DNA of 64,000 nt from positions 24,235,916-24,299,915 of the forward strand of contig NC_052489.1 of the NCBI RefSeq assembly GCF_009730915.1, given 5' to 3'. Source of the DNA: Dioscorea cayenensis subsp. rotundata (taxonomy: Eukaryota > Streptophyta > Magnoliopsida > Dioscoreales > Dioscoreaceae). Position numbers and translations under genes: made by a program. Below, piece by piece: positions 35,911-47,829 of the stretch (position 1 is the stretch's first letter; every line of letters begins with the position of its first letter). The notes under the pieces are model-generated. The model was not told the DNA's origin. It saw only the letters and a list, made by a program, of their open reading frames with translations, and ran no database searches.

Positions 35911-38493
35911 GAAGAAAAAATACTGATTTTATTAGTATAAAATGTATATAAAAATGACAGTAATATGTGTGAAAAACACATATTTAAGTGTGTGAAAAAC
36001 TAATTGTATGTATATTCGAATGCATCTTTCAAATAAAACCTTATATGTGTCCACTTTTGCCTTTTCTTTGTTGGAATTTTCTTTTATAAAAAAAATTGGT
36101 GAAATCACTAATTCAACCAGTTTATTTTTAACCAGAGAGAGGAATGAAATACTGATTCTTCAATTATAATATGTTATTATTAAATAATTTAAAATAATAA
36201 GTAAATGTGCACTAGTTATCATGGTCTATCAACCCATTAAAAATAAAATTTTTATACTATATAATTTTGGATGAGAAAAACACTATTTATCATATAGAAT
36301 ACATCTAATAGTACCAATAAACACCATTGATAAATAACTTTAGTTATAATATAAAGTGTGTCAGCAATACTGATAAGCAATATTACAAGAGCAATTTTCA
36401 AACCCTCATCTCATTGCGTGCTTGTGATGTTACTATTCAACTATTAATGGTTTCTCGTAAATAACACGGCCATAGTAAAAATTTCGACCAAATTTCATTA
36501 TACCAAGAAAAACAACGTATATGAGGTTTTATCCAGGGATGTTATACTACATTACTTCAGCGGCATAATAATGAGGTCATATTCTCATATTTTGTAAACA
36601 TTTAATTTAATGTTCCTACATTATCTCCATGTAATACAAATAGTTTTTTCTGTTAGACTTTCCCATACCATTCTTCTATTATTAATCATTACAAACTAAT
36701 TAAGTTATATGTCAACAATTTTAAACATAAAAAGACTAAGTTAAAATCATGTTAAGAAATAGTATTATTTTCATTTTGTTCCAGGTGTGCAATGTAATAG
36801 GTCAATACATGTTAAATATTTTTAACCAAGTAAACCATATTTTATTTTATATAAAAAAAATATATACAATTATTCGATTGAAAAAAATAAAATAAAAAAT
36901 CAATTAAAAACGAAGAATGCTAAACCTAACAATATAAGGTCTCATTAAATTTAATTTTCTCACAACATGAAAGGTGAGACCGTGTTATTTGTTGATAAAA
37001 TTAATTGTGTATGATAATTTCTTTGCATATATATTTTTATTAATAATAACTTATTCACTTTGTCGATAAAAAACAATAACAAAGAAAAGATGTATATGAT
37101 ATTTGATGTCATATTTTATGCCATTTTGAGCACTCAGGAGATACCAATGAGAAAAAAACATGGATATATATATATATATATATAAAATATATTTTAAATG
37201 AAGAAGAAAAAAAAGGGGCCATAATCATTGATAAAGCTGAATTATTAGATAAGTGATTTGTGATCTCTGTCCACAAAGAATCCACTAGAAAAACAGGGTG
37301 TGACTTGTGTGCTCCATTGGCCACATGCATACATACATACATTGCCCCATTGCCCACACCTCCACTCTCTCTCTCTCTCTCTCTCTCTCACTCACTCCCT
37401 ACCTTCCTCTCTAGTCACTCCCACAAAAAATTCCAATCCAATGTGCAAGCATCATCTATTATTATTATTTTTTTTTCTAAGACAACAAGCACCGAAACCC
37501 AGGGATGAACACGTGAGATAACAACACTCAGCACCAAACCGTACCCTCATTTTACGCAAAAATGGGGATTGAGAGTCATGCTCGACACTCGAGATGAATA
37601 TCCTACTCAGTGGCCCGATCTGCAATAGCCATAGTAGTGGGTTGCCGATCATCACCTATCTGTTTTTTTATTTTTTATTTTTTTTTCTTTTTATTTTCTA
37701 GCACACTATTATACGAACATCACCTATAAACAGTAAAAACTTTCACAATTTCACTAACTTGGTTTGTTAAATTCCGGACATCATTTATTTAACAAGACAT
37801 CTTGTCTTTTCACACACATCAAGCTCAGAAAATCCTTATTAGATGTCTGACTCAGTCAATATTCATTTATTCAATAAAAAGAAAATATAAATACAATATC
37901 GATTCAAACCTAGTATGGAAAGAGATATGGAAAACTCTATTAAAAAAATACATATATTTTTGTATACATGAAATTTTAAATTTAAAAAAAATTGTTTAAA
38001 TAACCTAAGTTTTACCACTTAGACCAATTTTAACTAGTAGATATATTTTGATTTAACATATGTAATTACTTATGAAGTATTATAAAATAATATTTACGTT
38101 TTTTATTAAATACATTAGGATGAGAAATTAATTTTAATATTAATAAGATTGGTCCTAATAATAAAAATTTGAGTCATTTAGATAAATAATTTTCAACTTA
38201 AATATATTTATATACACATGAGGACTCATCATGAGTTTTTTTAAATTTTTGTAGGTTTAAAATTTAGAAAAATTTATAGTAGCCATTGTATCAATATTCA
38301 AATAAATTTGATATCTACCGTACATATTGAAATCTAATATTGTATTTATACAGTGATACACAATAATTATAAACAGTAAATTTATATATTATTTATATAA
38401 AATATTAACATTTGAATCATCATCTATCTAACGACAGTAAATAAATATATAATAAACAATGATCTATGAATCAGTAGATTTAAAAAAATATGT
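35911..38493. other. AT-rich spacer
   Basis: No gene seen. It holds (CT)n at 37365-37390, (TA)n at 37167-37184 and a possible SINE at 37473-37660. Confidence 0.6.
37473..37660 (-). mobile_element. possible tRNA-derived SINE (antisense)
   Basis: Starts with a poly-T run and CTAAGACAACAAGCACCG, i.e. on the minus strand it ends in GCTTGTTGTCTTAG plus poly-A. A similar tail occurs at 11740-11775. A GTGTCGAGC segment on the minus strand could be a degenerate B box. The imperfect flank match (ATCATCTAT / ATCACCTAT) is weak evidence for a TSD. Confidence 0.4.
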
Positions 38494-38502
38494 AAATTAT
38501 AT

Positions 38503-38770
38503 GGTTTAATTACCAGATTGATCACTCTATTATAGTGAAAGTGCCCTTTCACTCCCCCTATTATTTTTTGTCCTTCTGGGATCCTTCTATTTTCCCATTT
38601 AGTGAAATACAAGTTCTTCTCTTTTATATCATTTGTTCCTAAAAGATCCCTAAGAGGGATTTTCATTTCACTAAATGGTAAAATAGAAGGATCGCAGAAG
38701 GACAAAAAATAATAGGGGGACTAAAAGAGCACTTTCACTATGTTAGAGGGACTAATCTGATAATTAAACC
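38503..38770. mobile_element. third MITE family, 9-bp TSD
   Basis: 268-bp foldback with ends GGTTTAATTACCAGATTG and, reversed, GGTTTAATTATCAGATTAG, continuing as inverted repeats (TAGTGAAAGTGC, TTTTTTGTCCTTCTG, TTTAGTGAAAT). Exact 9-bp TSD AAATTATAT at 38494-38502 and 38771-38779. Confidence 0.9.
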
Positions 38771-38779
38771 AAATTATAT

Positions 38780-40074
38780 CTGCAAATAAACAATAGAAGT
38801 GAGAAAGTGACTAGATTATATAATCACAATTATAATATTATTATTTTATTGTTTGTCTTCTACGTCACCTGCAGTTCCAAATAATCACATTTGATATAAT
38901 AATAATAATAATAATTATTATTATTATCGTGGAAGAAAAAAACATTATTTATTAGTACTCCACATGTATTATTATTGTTATATAATAATAAGTTGAATGT
39001 GTATCACAGTATCAAGATAAGTAGTTGAAAGTGGGACCATATAGACAACTCAAAGAAGGGTTCTGAGTTCATTACGTGGGTCTAATTAGGACCCTTAGAT
39101 GCATGAATGGATGAATGAATCGATGGATGAATGGATGGATGGATGACATAATAAAAGCGATACGTTGTTGTTGTTGTCCGTATGTTATGTGGGGTTATAT
39201 TGGGACCCACATTTCATTTATAAATATATATATATTTTTGGGTGGTCCTTTTTGATGAAAATTTGACCCCTCTGGTTTACCAACTTTTACACTATTCGGT
39301 TTGGGGGTCCCACAGAGTGTCACCATCCTGACCGGCCATTGGACATTTGGATGCTATCTTGGCTTAATGGGCCCCACCTCATCTATGTACCGCTATGCAC
39401 ATGGTGGGGCCCTCCATCTCTTCTTTTCCTCTGAACATTTGCCTCCTCCCTCCGATCATCATCATGTGCCCCCAACGTAGTCACTGCTCCATGATTTTCC
39501 TTTTTTTTTTTTCTTTCAATATTTATTTATTTATTTATTTTAATTTGGTTTGATTTTAAGTTGAACTAATTTATTATTATTATTATTGTTTAATTATTTT
39601 GTAATAATAGAGAAATATAGTTGGACATGTTATTAATGAATGAATTGATTGGAGGGGAATTTATTGGTGAAACAGTATCTTACTTTAGGTGTTTTATTTT
39701 TCCACACAATTTTTGAAAATTTTCTTGGTTTTTGTTGGACCAAAATAACAAGAGCTAGCCCTTAATTGGAGACAAACTGGATATGTTGAGAAAGAAACGT
39801 AATCCATGACGATGGATTTGTTTGCTTATGCTCTTCATTAACATGTAGATATGTCCGGTTTGATAATAATCAAGTGGTCCTATATTTCTATTTCTTATTA
39901 AAATTTTATTCTATTTATTATATATATATTTTTTTTAAATATAAATAAACCATAATTTTCAACCCTTATTTTAAAATCATTTTAAATACAAGAGAATAAA
40001 ATATCAATTCTTATATAATAAAAATTTTCCATGTACCCTATTTACTTATTAATATTATATTTCTTTGTTACTAA
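38780..40074. other. AT-rich spacer with one GC-richer patch
   Basis: (TAA)n/(TTA)n near 38898-38925, a (GGAT/GAAT)-like tract at 39100-39145, and a GC-richer patch at 39290-39480 without a coding frame. No gene recognised. Confidence 0.6.
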
Positions 40075-40269
40075 AATTAAATAGAGAAAATTACTGTTTA
40101 CCCCTCGATAATTTCAAAACTTCCCAAACAGCCCCTGTGAGTTTTGCATACCTCAGACAACCCTTCTTTTATTGTTTCACTTCCTTTTTACCCCTGCATT
40201 ATGAAATTCCATCATTGCCCTTAAACCTTTTTGCATACATTTTTTTCATTCTTTTTTGCATTCCTTTTT

Positions 40270-40450
40270 GCATGTACTCATTTCTTAAACAGAGAGCTCA
40301 TTTTTTTAAACAGAGAACTCATTTCTTAAACAAAGAGTTCATTTCTTAAACAGAAACCTCATTTCTTAAACAGAAAACTCATTTCTTAAACATAAACCTC
40401 ATTTTTTTAAACATAAAACTCATTTTTTAAACAAAAACATTAATATTTAA
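40270..40450. repeat. minisatellite of CTCATTTCTTAAACAGA units
   Basis: About nine units of 19-21 bp. Similar arrays recur at 40620-40700, 41300-41370 and 41985-42270 within the same element. The units are adjacent, with no spacers. Confidence 0.85.
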
Positions 40451-40511
40451 ACAGAAAAACAAATATTTACATGATAAATTAATCCTGGATATAAAACCAA
40501 TTAATCTTGGC

Positions 40512-41847
40512 CACTCGTACATATTTAAATAGAAACAACGATATTTAAGCACTTTTTTAAACGTAAACGCAATATATTAAACAGAAACATCGATAGTTAA
40601 ACAAAGACAAACAAGCATATAAACAGAGAACTCATTTCTTAAACAGAGAGCTTATGTTTTAAACAAAGACCTCATTTTTTTAAACAGAAACCTCATTGAG
40701 TAGGGACATTGAGTATCTCATCGTCGCTGATCTCGCGAACGCTGAGGCTCGAGCTCCGGATCCGGGCGAGCGATCTCGAGCGTGGCATGCTCGTGTGGGG
40801 TCTTAAAGGAGAAATCTTTATCAAGGCGTTGGCGATCCGGTTGGCGACGCTCCTCGGCGGTAGGAGTGGTGAGGTCTTCGATGGCGACGCTCTGATAAGA
40901 CGAGTCGAACTCGAATCGGAACCATTCTCGATCGCGGAGACCGCAACATGGATAGCAATAGGGTTAGGGTTAGGGATCATTCCCGGGGTTTCGATCCATG
41001 GGCGCCTAAGTCGGTGACGGGAACGGAGGGAGGAAGCGGTGCTCGATGAGGGTTCGATCTCGCCGCCTTCGCCTTCATCTTCATCGCTCTTCCCCGTCGT
41101 CGACCCTCATCTCTTTTCATTTTCTTCGTCGTCGACCTCGGGGAAGACCGTATGCTCCTCGTCGTCGAGCGAAGGCATCGAAAGGTTGCACTCGTACATA
41201 TTTAAATAGAAACAACGATATTTAAGCACTTTTTTTAAACGTAAACGCAATATATTAAACAGAAACATCGATAGTTAAACAAAGACAAACAAGCATATAA
41301 ACAGAGAACTCATTTCTTAAACAGAGAACTCATTGCTTAAACAGAGAGCTTATTTTTTAAACAGAGACCCTCATTGAGTAGGGACATTGAGTATCTCATC
41401 GTCACGATCTCGCGAACGCTGAGTGCTCGAGCTCCGGATCCCGGGCGAGCGATCTCGAGCTGGCCCCGCTCATGTGGGGTCTTAAAGGAGAAATCTTTAT
41501 CGGCGTTGGCGATCCGGTTGGCGACGCTCCTCGGCGGTCGGAGTGGTGAGGTCTTCGCTGGCGACGTCTGATAAGACGAGTCGAACTCGAACGGAACCAT
41601 TCTCGATCGCGAAGACCGCAACATGGATAGCAATAGGGTTAGGGTTAGGGATCATTCCGGGTTTCGATCCATGGTGCCTAAGTCGGTGACGAGAACGGAG
41701 GAAGGAAGCGGCGCCGATGAGGGTTCGATCTCGCCGTCTTCGTCTTCATCGTCTTCCCTGTCGTCGACCTCATGTCTTTCATCTTCTTCGTCGTTGACCT
41801 CGGGGAAGACCGTATGCTCCTTGTCGTCGAGCGAAGGCATCGAAAGG
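40512..41847. repeat. tandem ~670-bp duplication carrying GC-rich segment
   Basis: Both copies begin CACTCGTACATATTTAAATAG and end near GCGAAGGCATCGAAAGG. They differ by scattered substitutions and short indels. Each GC-rich part (40690-41185 and 41360-41847) has an acidic minus-strand frame (about 60 codons in the second copy, starting MPSLDD) and a telo-box-like AACCCTAACCCTA on the minus strand. This looks like captured 5' UTR and first-exon DNA. The frames are shifted between the copies. Confidence 0.75.
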
Positions 41848-42510
41848 TCGCGACCTTTTTCTCTCGAACATGAAATCCCATTTTTTTCATGCAACGTGAT
41901 CGTGATTGTGAGCCGCATGCTTTGTCTCACCTGGCCCCAAATCAACCTGCAATAAAGAGATTTTGGGGGTGATAAATACACTACAAAAAAACTCATTTCT
42001 TAAACAGAGACCTCATTTTTTTAAACAAAACCCTCATTTCTTAAACAGAAAACTCATTTCTTAAACAGAGACCTCATTTTTTTAAACAGAAACCTCTTTT
42101 TCTTAAACGAAAAACTCATTTCTTAAACAGAAAACTCAATTTTTTTAAACAAAAAAACTCATTTTTTTAAATAGAAAACTCATTTTTTTAAACAGGAAAC
42201 TCATTTTTTTAAACGAACCTCATACCCTCATATTTTTAAATAGAAGCTTTCATTTTCAAATAGAAACTCATTGTACTCCAAAGGGCATTATAGTCAAACC
42301 CTGTCACACTTGCCATAACTTCCCACGCAAGGGACAATTTCGTCCAAAAAATTCCAAATTAACTCTATCAATCACTATTAGATGTTTGGGGGGTTTAAAA
42401 AATCATTGTATTCAAAAGGAAGGGGTTTTTGAGGAGTGCAAAACTAACGGGGTGTTTTTGACAATATTGCAAACTTACAAGGTGTTTTTGACAATTTCCA
42501 CAATTAAATA

Positions 42511-44450
42511 TGTGCACCTATTTACTTATTAATATTATATATCTCCGTCTCTAAAATCAAATATATTTACATGATTCCCGGCAATTAATATATTTTATCA
42601 TCCATTTGCAAAATGTAAACACATGAGAATTAATCTAATATATATATAAATAGAAAAGCACGCATAATCATAAAACAAGCTAGAATAATTTTTTTTTTTT
42701 AAATTGTGAGATTTATTATTACTAACAACATTAAATCATCTACGACATGAGCTATTTTAATTTTATAAGAAATTATAAAAATACTAATGCTATAATAATA
42801 CTAATAATTTCTAATAGAAAAACCGTGCTTAAAAACTTCCGTCCTAAAAGTACCCCTTTTTAACATTCCAGTTTAATTAATTAGTCCTTCAAATTATTGC
42901 CATTCGGTAGTGACATGATGTAAAACATATAAAACATTGCATTAATTATATCACGTTATGAAGATACCTTGAGAGTCCAGTCCATGCACGGCAACTGGAT
43001 CTTGTTGGTCTACGGCCCATGCATCTCTCGTCAATGCCTGCCTAGCACGAACTAAGAAGCAATACTGCCTACCCAACGTGTCACCTTTTTTTTTTATTCT
43101 TCTTTTATATTTAAAAATAAAAATATATTAATATTAATTAATAATGCAGGGCCCTTACCTTTTTCATTTATTATTATCATATTGGTGTTCAATTAATATT
43201 GATAATAATAAACAATGTCCCATTTGTACTTTGTGGCTCCACATGCTTCTTATCTTGCTTGATTTACAAGGTGGTCTCTCCTCTTGTGTTCAAGATTTCA
43301 TTGAATGCAACACCGTTTGGTTACTTATCTATACATGCATTGCATGTACCTTCTCATATATATATATATATATCATCATCATTTTATATATAAACCTGTC
43401 TTTGTTTATTGGTTTTATAAAGTAAGTGGAAGAATTGGATTATTAAAGTCAAGTTACTTAGGCCCTAAGGAGTAATTCTTTATTGAAATAGAGTAATAAG
43501 GACAAAGAATGAGACAGTGGGTGAGGGTTTGTGCGGAGGGGAAATGGAAATTTAGGAGCACCTTCCTTTGTGTGTGGGTCCCTGTGTATAATTACTATGT
43601 CTTTCACCATCTTCTAGAAAGCATCTCACAGATATGAAGTATTTTATATTTTTATTTACTATTTGTAGTTTATTTTGTCATTTAATTTTTTTTAAAAATC
43701 AAATTTAACGCTGGAGTATTGACAAATTTGAAGTTAGGCATAAAGGTGAAGGTAGGCCAGATAAAATAATTAATCTCTTCACTAGACACTCACATAGTTA
43801 CATTTTTATTTATTTATTTATTTTGAATAAATAAATTTATAATTTTAAAGTTTTAATAAATTCATAAAGAGGTTGACTTAAGTGATGAAAATCTATCTTG
43901 TGTTAGGTAAAGACCTAGTAGACACTCACATGTGATCAACTCTTGATTTGATGCCATTTTTTGTATTTCTGGATTCAACTAGCAATACTTTTCAAAGTGT
44001 CATTTTATTTTTTTTCTCACTTTTCTCACCCCCCACATGGATGCCATTTCAAGTTTCCTAGAGATGTTGTAACTTGTAAGTTCAGTTGTAACCTCTTCCT
44101 AATCATTTTCCTTTTATTTTTTAAATAAAAAGTTAACTAATTTATATATTTAATTTATTTGATACGGAGTAATAATCATAATTTAAACTTTTGCAGTGCT
44201 TGAAATCAGCCACTACAACTAATTAATTAATTAATTATCACTCCCAACCCAAGTAAAGCGACTCCAAAATCTAGATCCAGATGTCTCGATCACTGCGTTA
44301 CCCAAAGATAGAGAAAGGCATTCTCCCTTTTAAATATATTAAATAAAAAAATAAGGATTCTAATAAATTATAATAAATAAAGAAAAAGCAACGACCTTTT
44401 TCTCAGGCTTTCACTTGTTGGTTGTTTTGGATGTCTCATCACCGACAACA
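42511..44450. other. spacer upstream of AXR4
   Basis: AT-rich with a (TA)n tract near 43356-43372 and TTAA repeats near 44218-44238. No gene or clear transposon. The last 200 bp probably hold the AXR4 promoter and leader. Confidence 0.6.
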
Positions 44451-45933
44451 ATGGCGGGAGCTTCAGAGCACGAAGAAGGAGGAGGAGGAGGAGGAGCAGC
44501 AGAAGTGAGCACTACTAGCCCTTTCTGGAAAGCCATGGGATTCTGGGGCTACCTCACAGTCTTCGTCTCGGTTCTTGCCCTCTTCCTCTCATCCATCTCA
44601 ACGCCCTCCGCCCACTCCTGGTTCCTCTCCCTCCCCGACGATCTCCGCTCCCATTACTCCGTCTCCAAGCCTATAAAGGCCCACCTCGCTCCCCATCTGC
44701 CGCCTGTCAACGTATTCGCCGCCGATTATGGCCCTAGAGACTCTGAAACTGTGCTTCTTCTCCATGGTCTCGCGTCCAGCTCCTTCTCCTTCCGCCACGT
44801 CATTCGTTCCCTCAGCTCCCGCTCCATCCGCGCCGTCGCTGTCGATCTCCCCAGCGCTGGCTTCTCCGATGGTCTGGGTCACAGATCCGGTGGATTTTTC
44901 GACTGGATTCGAGGAGTTTGTCGTGATATCAAAGAGAAGGGTTTGTTTTGGGGATTCGAGCAGATGGTGGAGAAGGGGAGCAATCCATTCGAAGAGAAGC
45001 CAGAGAGAAACAGCGCCGCTGTCGGATCGGAAGATCTAGGGAGGATCATCGGGCAGGTGATTGAGTCGATGGGGTTAGCTCCCGTGCATCTCGTCTTGCA
45101 CGATTCAGCCCTAGAAGCCGGCGCGATTTGGATCTCGAGAACGCCAGGATCGGTCCGCAGCGTCACGCTAATCGATTCAGCGACGGGGTTACCAGCTTTC
45201 CCATGGGGTTTGCTGGGAGTGCCAGTGCTCGGCGAAATGGTTCTCCGGTCAAAGACTTTGTTCGCCGGGTTGCTGAGGTTATGCTGCTCGAGAAGTGTGG
45301 AAGGGTCAGCGGCGGAGGCGCACAGGCTTCTGTTGAGGAAGAAGGGTGGGAAGGAAGGCGTGCTGGAATTGGCGAAGGGTTTGAATGAGAGTTTCGATGT
45401 TGGGGAGTGGGCGAGATCGGAGGGTGTCCGAAGCCTGCCATTTCTGGTTCTCTGGTCGAGCATGTGGTCTGATCGATGGATTGATGAAGGTCGCCGCGTG
45501 GCTCAAGCTATTCCAATGGCTCAGTTTAGTTATCACTCTGGAGGGAGATGGCCTCAGGTACTCCCTTTTTTCTTCATTATTTTTCAAATTATAAATACAA
45601 ATATATGTATGTATTAGATTTTATTATTTAATATTGATGTATGATTTGTGAATGGGAATTCAGGAAGATGCAGGAGATGAAATAGCTGGAATGATAGCAG
45701 AGTTTGTGTCATCATTGCCGAAGTCTATTAGGCAGGTAAATGAAGACCAAGATTTAGCGGTGGCGGTGGATGTTGAGGTGGAGGTAGAGCATGCTCACAC
45801 GCAAAAAAAGTTGGTTGAAAGAAGCAACGATGATAATGATCACTTGTACGGTGAGCACCAGCAGCAGCCGCAACAGCACTATGTTAATGGTCACATGGAT
45901 ATGTATGGGCTTGGTCAAGAATGGTGGAATTGA
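44451..45933 (+). CDS. AXR4: AUXIN RESPONSE 4-like ER protein (alpha/beta-hydrolase fold)
   Basis: In Arabidopsis AXR4 is an endoplasmic-reticulum accessory protein required for correct trafficking of the auxin influx carrier AUX1. Exons 44451-45557 and 45664-45933 give 458 aa. Features: an acidic, Gly-rich N-terminus; one membrane segment (GYLTVFVSVLALFLSS, about residues 30-47); SWFLSLPDDLRSHYS; the oxyanion region HGLASSSFSFR; DLPSAGFSDG; IGQVIESMGLAPVHLVLHDSAL; SVTLIDS; then HSGGRWPQ at the splice site. The C-terminus ends MYGLGQEWWN, close to the YGLGEEW ending I recall in Arabidopsis AXR4. The usual GxSxG nucleophile elbow reads L-H-D-S-A, so hydrolase activity is doubtful. ATG 44451 is the first in frame. 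Convergent with the next gene, 248 bp between stops. Confidence 0.93.
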
Positions 45934-46181
45934 GAATGATAGGTTGCTTTTATTTTGGATGAATGGATGAGCATCCAGCATCAGCAATATTTTCATGGTA
46001 ATATGACCAATCGATTTGAAATTTGGATTTTGATTAAGAGCATAAATACATGGTTTCAAATTTCAGTTCAATACAAGATATAAATATCTGACAATGAATG
46101 AACGCATGTTAATGCAGGGAAAGAGCAGAAAATTCATGACACTCATTCAGTAACATCTGAACATCAATGAGCCGGTCAAAA

Positions 46182-47805
46182 TCACTGGGTCTTGTTGATA
46201 CCAAATGTATCCTCTACACCACTAGCTACCTTTTGTCTTCGCTCAGCTATCATATTGGAGTAGGCCTGGCAAGCAGTAAAATAATGACTACTTTGTCAAA
46301 GTTTGTCAAGCAATTCTATTTTGATAATAGTAAAACACATTGTGGCATTGTCAGTATATATATATATATATATAAAGAGTATAACAAGGAGAGGCTAGCT
46401 CCAGCCAACAGGCCCAACACTAAGCAATCAGTATACTCTTATTTTTGATAGTCATGTTTCATGACACTAACTCCATCTTCAAAATAAAAGAACAGATACC
46501 ATAGCCACAGCTCAGACTTCTTAGGGGTAACTTAACGATTTTGAGGGTCAATGAACACTTTAAGGATAAATTAATGAATTAATCAACCACATCAAGCAAA
46601 CTAACTTTATCTGATAAATTAGTTACTTCAACTTCTTTGCTGCTAAAGGAATGAGCTCATTTCATCTAAATAATATACGAATATGGATAAATCACATACC
46701 TTAGGATATGCATACAGAAAAATATACCACCATATGCATATTATACATGAGACCCCAGCGGTAATTATTGGCGAGTGAAGAAAAACCCAACTGGAAGCAA
46801 TCACTGCAACTCCAGTGAGTGATATAGTCCATGGTTGACACCTATATATGAACAAATAGAAATGTCCCATGAGTCTTGATAATTATAAGCATTAAAACTT
46901 AATAAACAATGTGGCAAAGGAGGATGATTTTACAATAATGCAAGTACTTCAAGAAATCAACTTAAAAGTCCTCACCCTCCACCATTTCAGTTTCAGAGGA
47001 AATTACCGAGTACTGAGAATGTACAAGTTTAATGAGAAAGAATAGTATGACATGATAAATGCAAGAATAGCATATACACACATATTCTTTTATAAACCTT
47101 CATATTGGTTTAATAGAAGCAAAGTATGAGCCATATACCATGATCCATCCATGTTCTAGTGAATTGTAGGAACATTAACAGTGCATTCAAACTCAAAATT
47201 CAAAAAGTGTCAAGTTTTGGAAAAATCTTGAAGGATATATGCAATTAAAGATTGCGTCTTGGACAAGTATTAACCTAACAAAAATCAGGTGAACATGTAT
47301 ATATGTTTGACTCCAATATTCATTGAATCCAGCTCAAGCGCATCACAATCTCACTATAGTTATTAACACATGACTTTCCATTGCTAAAGACTTAGAAAAG
47401 AAAATTGAATCTAGTACAAACATCAATCATGAAAGCAAGACAAGATGATTATGTAAAAATTAAAAGCTAGAAAAAAGAGAGAGGTTAGGGTTACTATGTG
47501 GTTCAAGGAGGTCACCAGGAGGGTTTGGTATCCCAAACGGACTCGTATTCAAGAGATAAGTAATTGAGGTAGCCATCCATGTCTTCAACCATTCCATCTT
47601 CATCCAAGAATTGAGATTCGTCGGAAGACGCGCCTTTGCCGGCAAGAGAACGGAGACGCAAAGGAGAAGGACTGAAAGAGAAGGAAAAGGAAGAGGAAGA
47701 GGAGGAGGGCAAAGTGGAAGAAGAAAAATGAGGTCTTGGTGGGATGAGATGTGGGCGTGGGAGTAAGGGCGTTAGAGAGACGATGAGGGAACCTAGAGAT
47801 CCCAT
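46182..47805 (-). CDS. small plastid membrane protein (DUF6737-like)
   Basis: Exons 47516-47805, 46700-46841 and 46182-46265, all in phase, encode 171 aa. Residues 1 to about 55 are Ser/Pro/Leu-rich without acids, like a chloroplast transit peptide. Then come an acidic stretch (DEDGMVEDMDGYLNYLSLEYESVWDTKPSW), two closely spaced membrane segments (WTISLTGVAVIASSWVFLH and ITAGVSCIICIWWYIFLYAYP), and a soluble tail AYSNMIAERRQKVASGVEDTFG. I recall this layout from conserved plant/cyanobacterial proteins labelled DUF6737; the label is from memory and the function is unknown to me. The third exon is only 27 codons and is easily missed. It is convergent with AXR4. Confidence 0.85.
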
Positions 47806-47829
47806 TCTGAATTTTTTTTTTTATCAATT

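Larger units (their letters stand above)
40084..42501. mobile_element. Mutator-like non-autonomous element with duplicated GC-rich cargo
   Basis: 2418 bp flanked by exact 9-bp copies of AATTAAATA (40075-40083 and 42502-42510). The ends are imperfect inverted repeats (GAGAAAATTACTGTTTACCCC against GTGGAAATTGTCAAAAACACC, continuing into GTTTTGCAxxCCTCA). Inside are arrays of CTCATTTCTTAAACAGA units and two tandem ~670-bp copies (40512-41188 and 41189-41847), each ending in a GC-rich, gene-like segment. No transposase is visible. The pattern fits a Pack-MULE; the cargo gene is not recognised. Confidence 0.75.

Noticed and set aside
40270..40450. Regular short repeats as a CRISPR-like array
   Set aside because: The units are contiguous with no unique spacers, in a eukaryotic genome and within a transposon. 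It is a minisatellite.
40960..40985. AGGGTTAGGGTTAGGG as an interstitial telomere repeat
   Set aside because: Only about two and a half units at each of two duplicated sites. On the minus strand it reads as a telo-box (AACCCTAACCCTA), common in plant 5' leaders.
41623..41996. 110-114-codon ORFs on both strands as host genes
   Set aside because: They belong to the duplicated cargo of the transposable element. The acidic minus-strand frame may be a captured exon, but no full gene is present.
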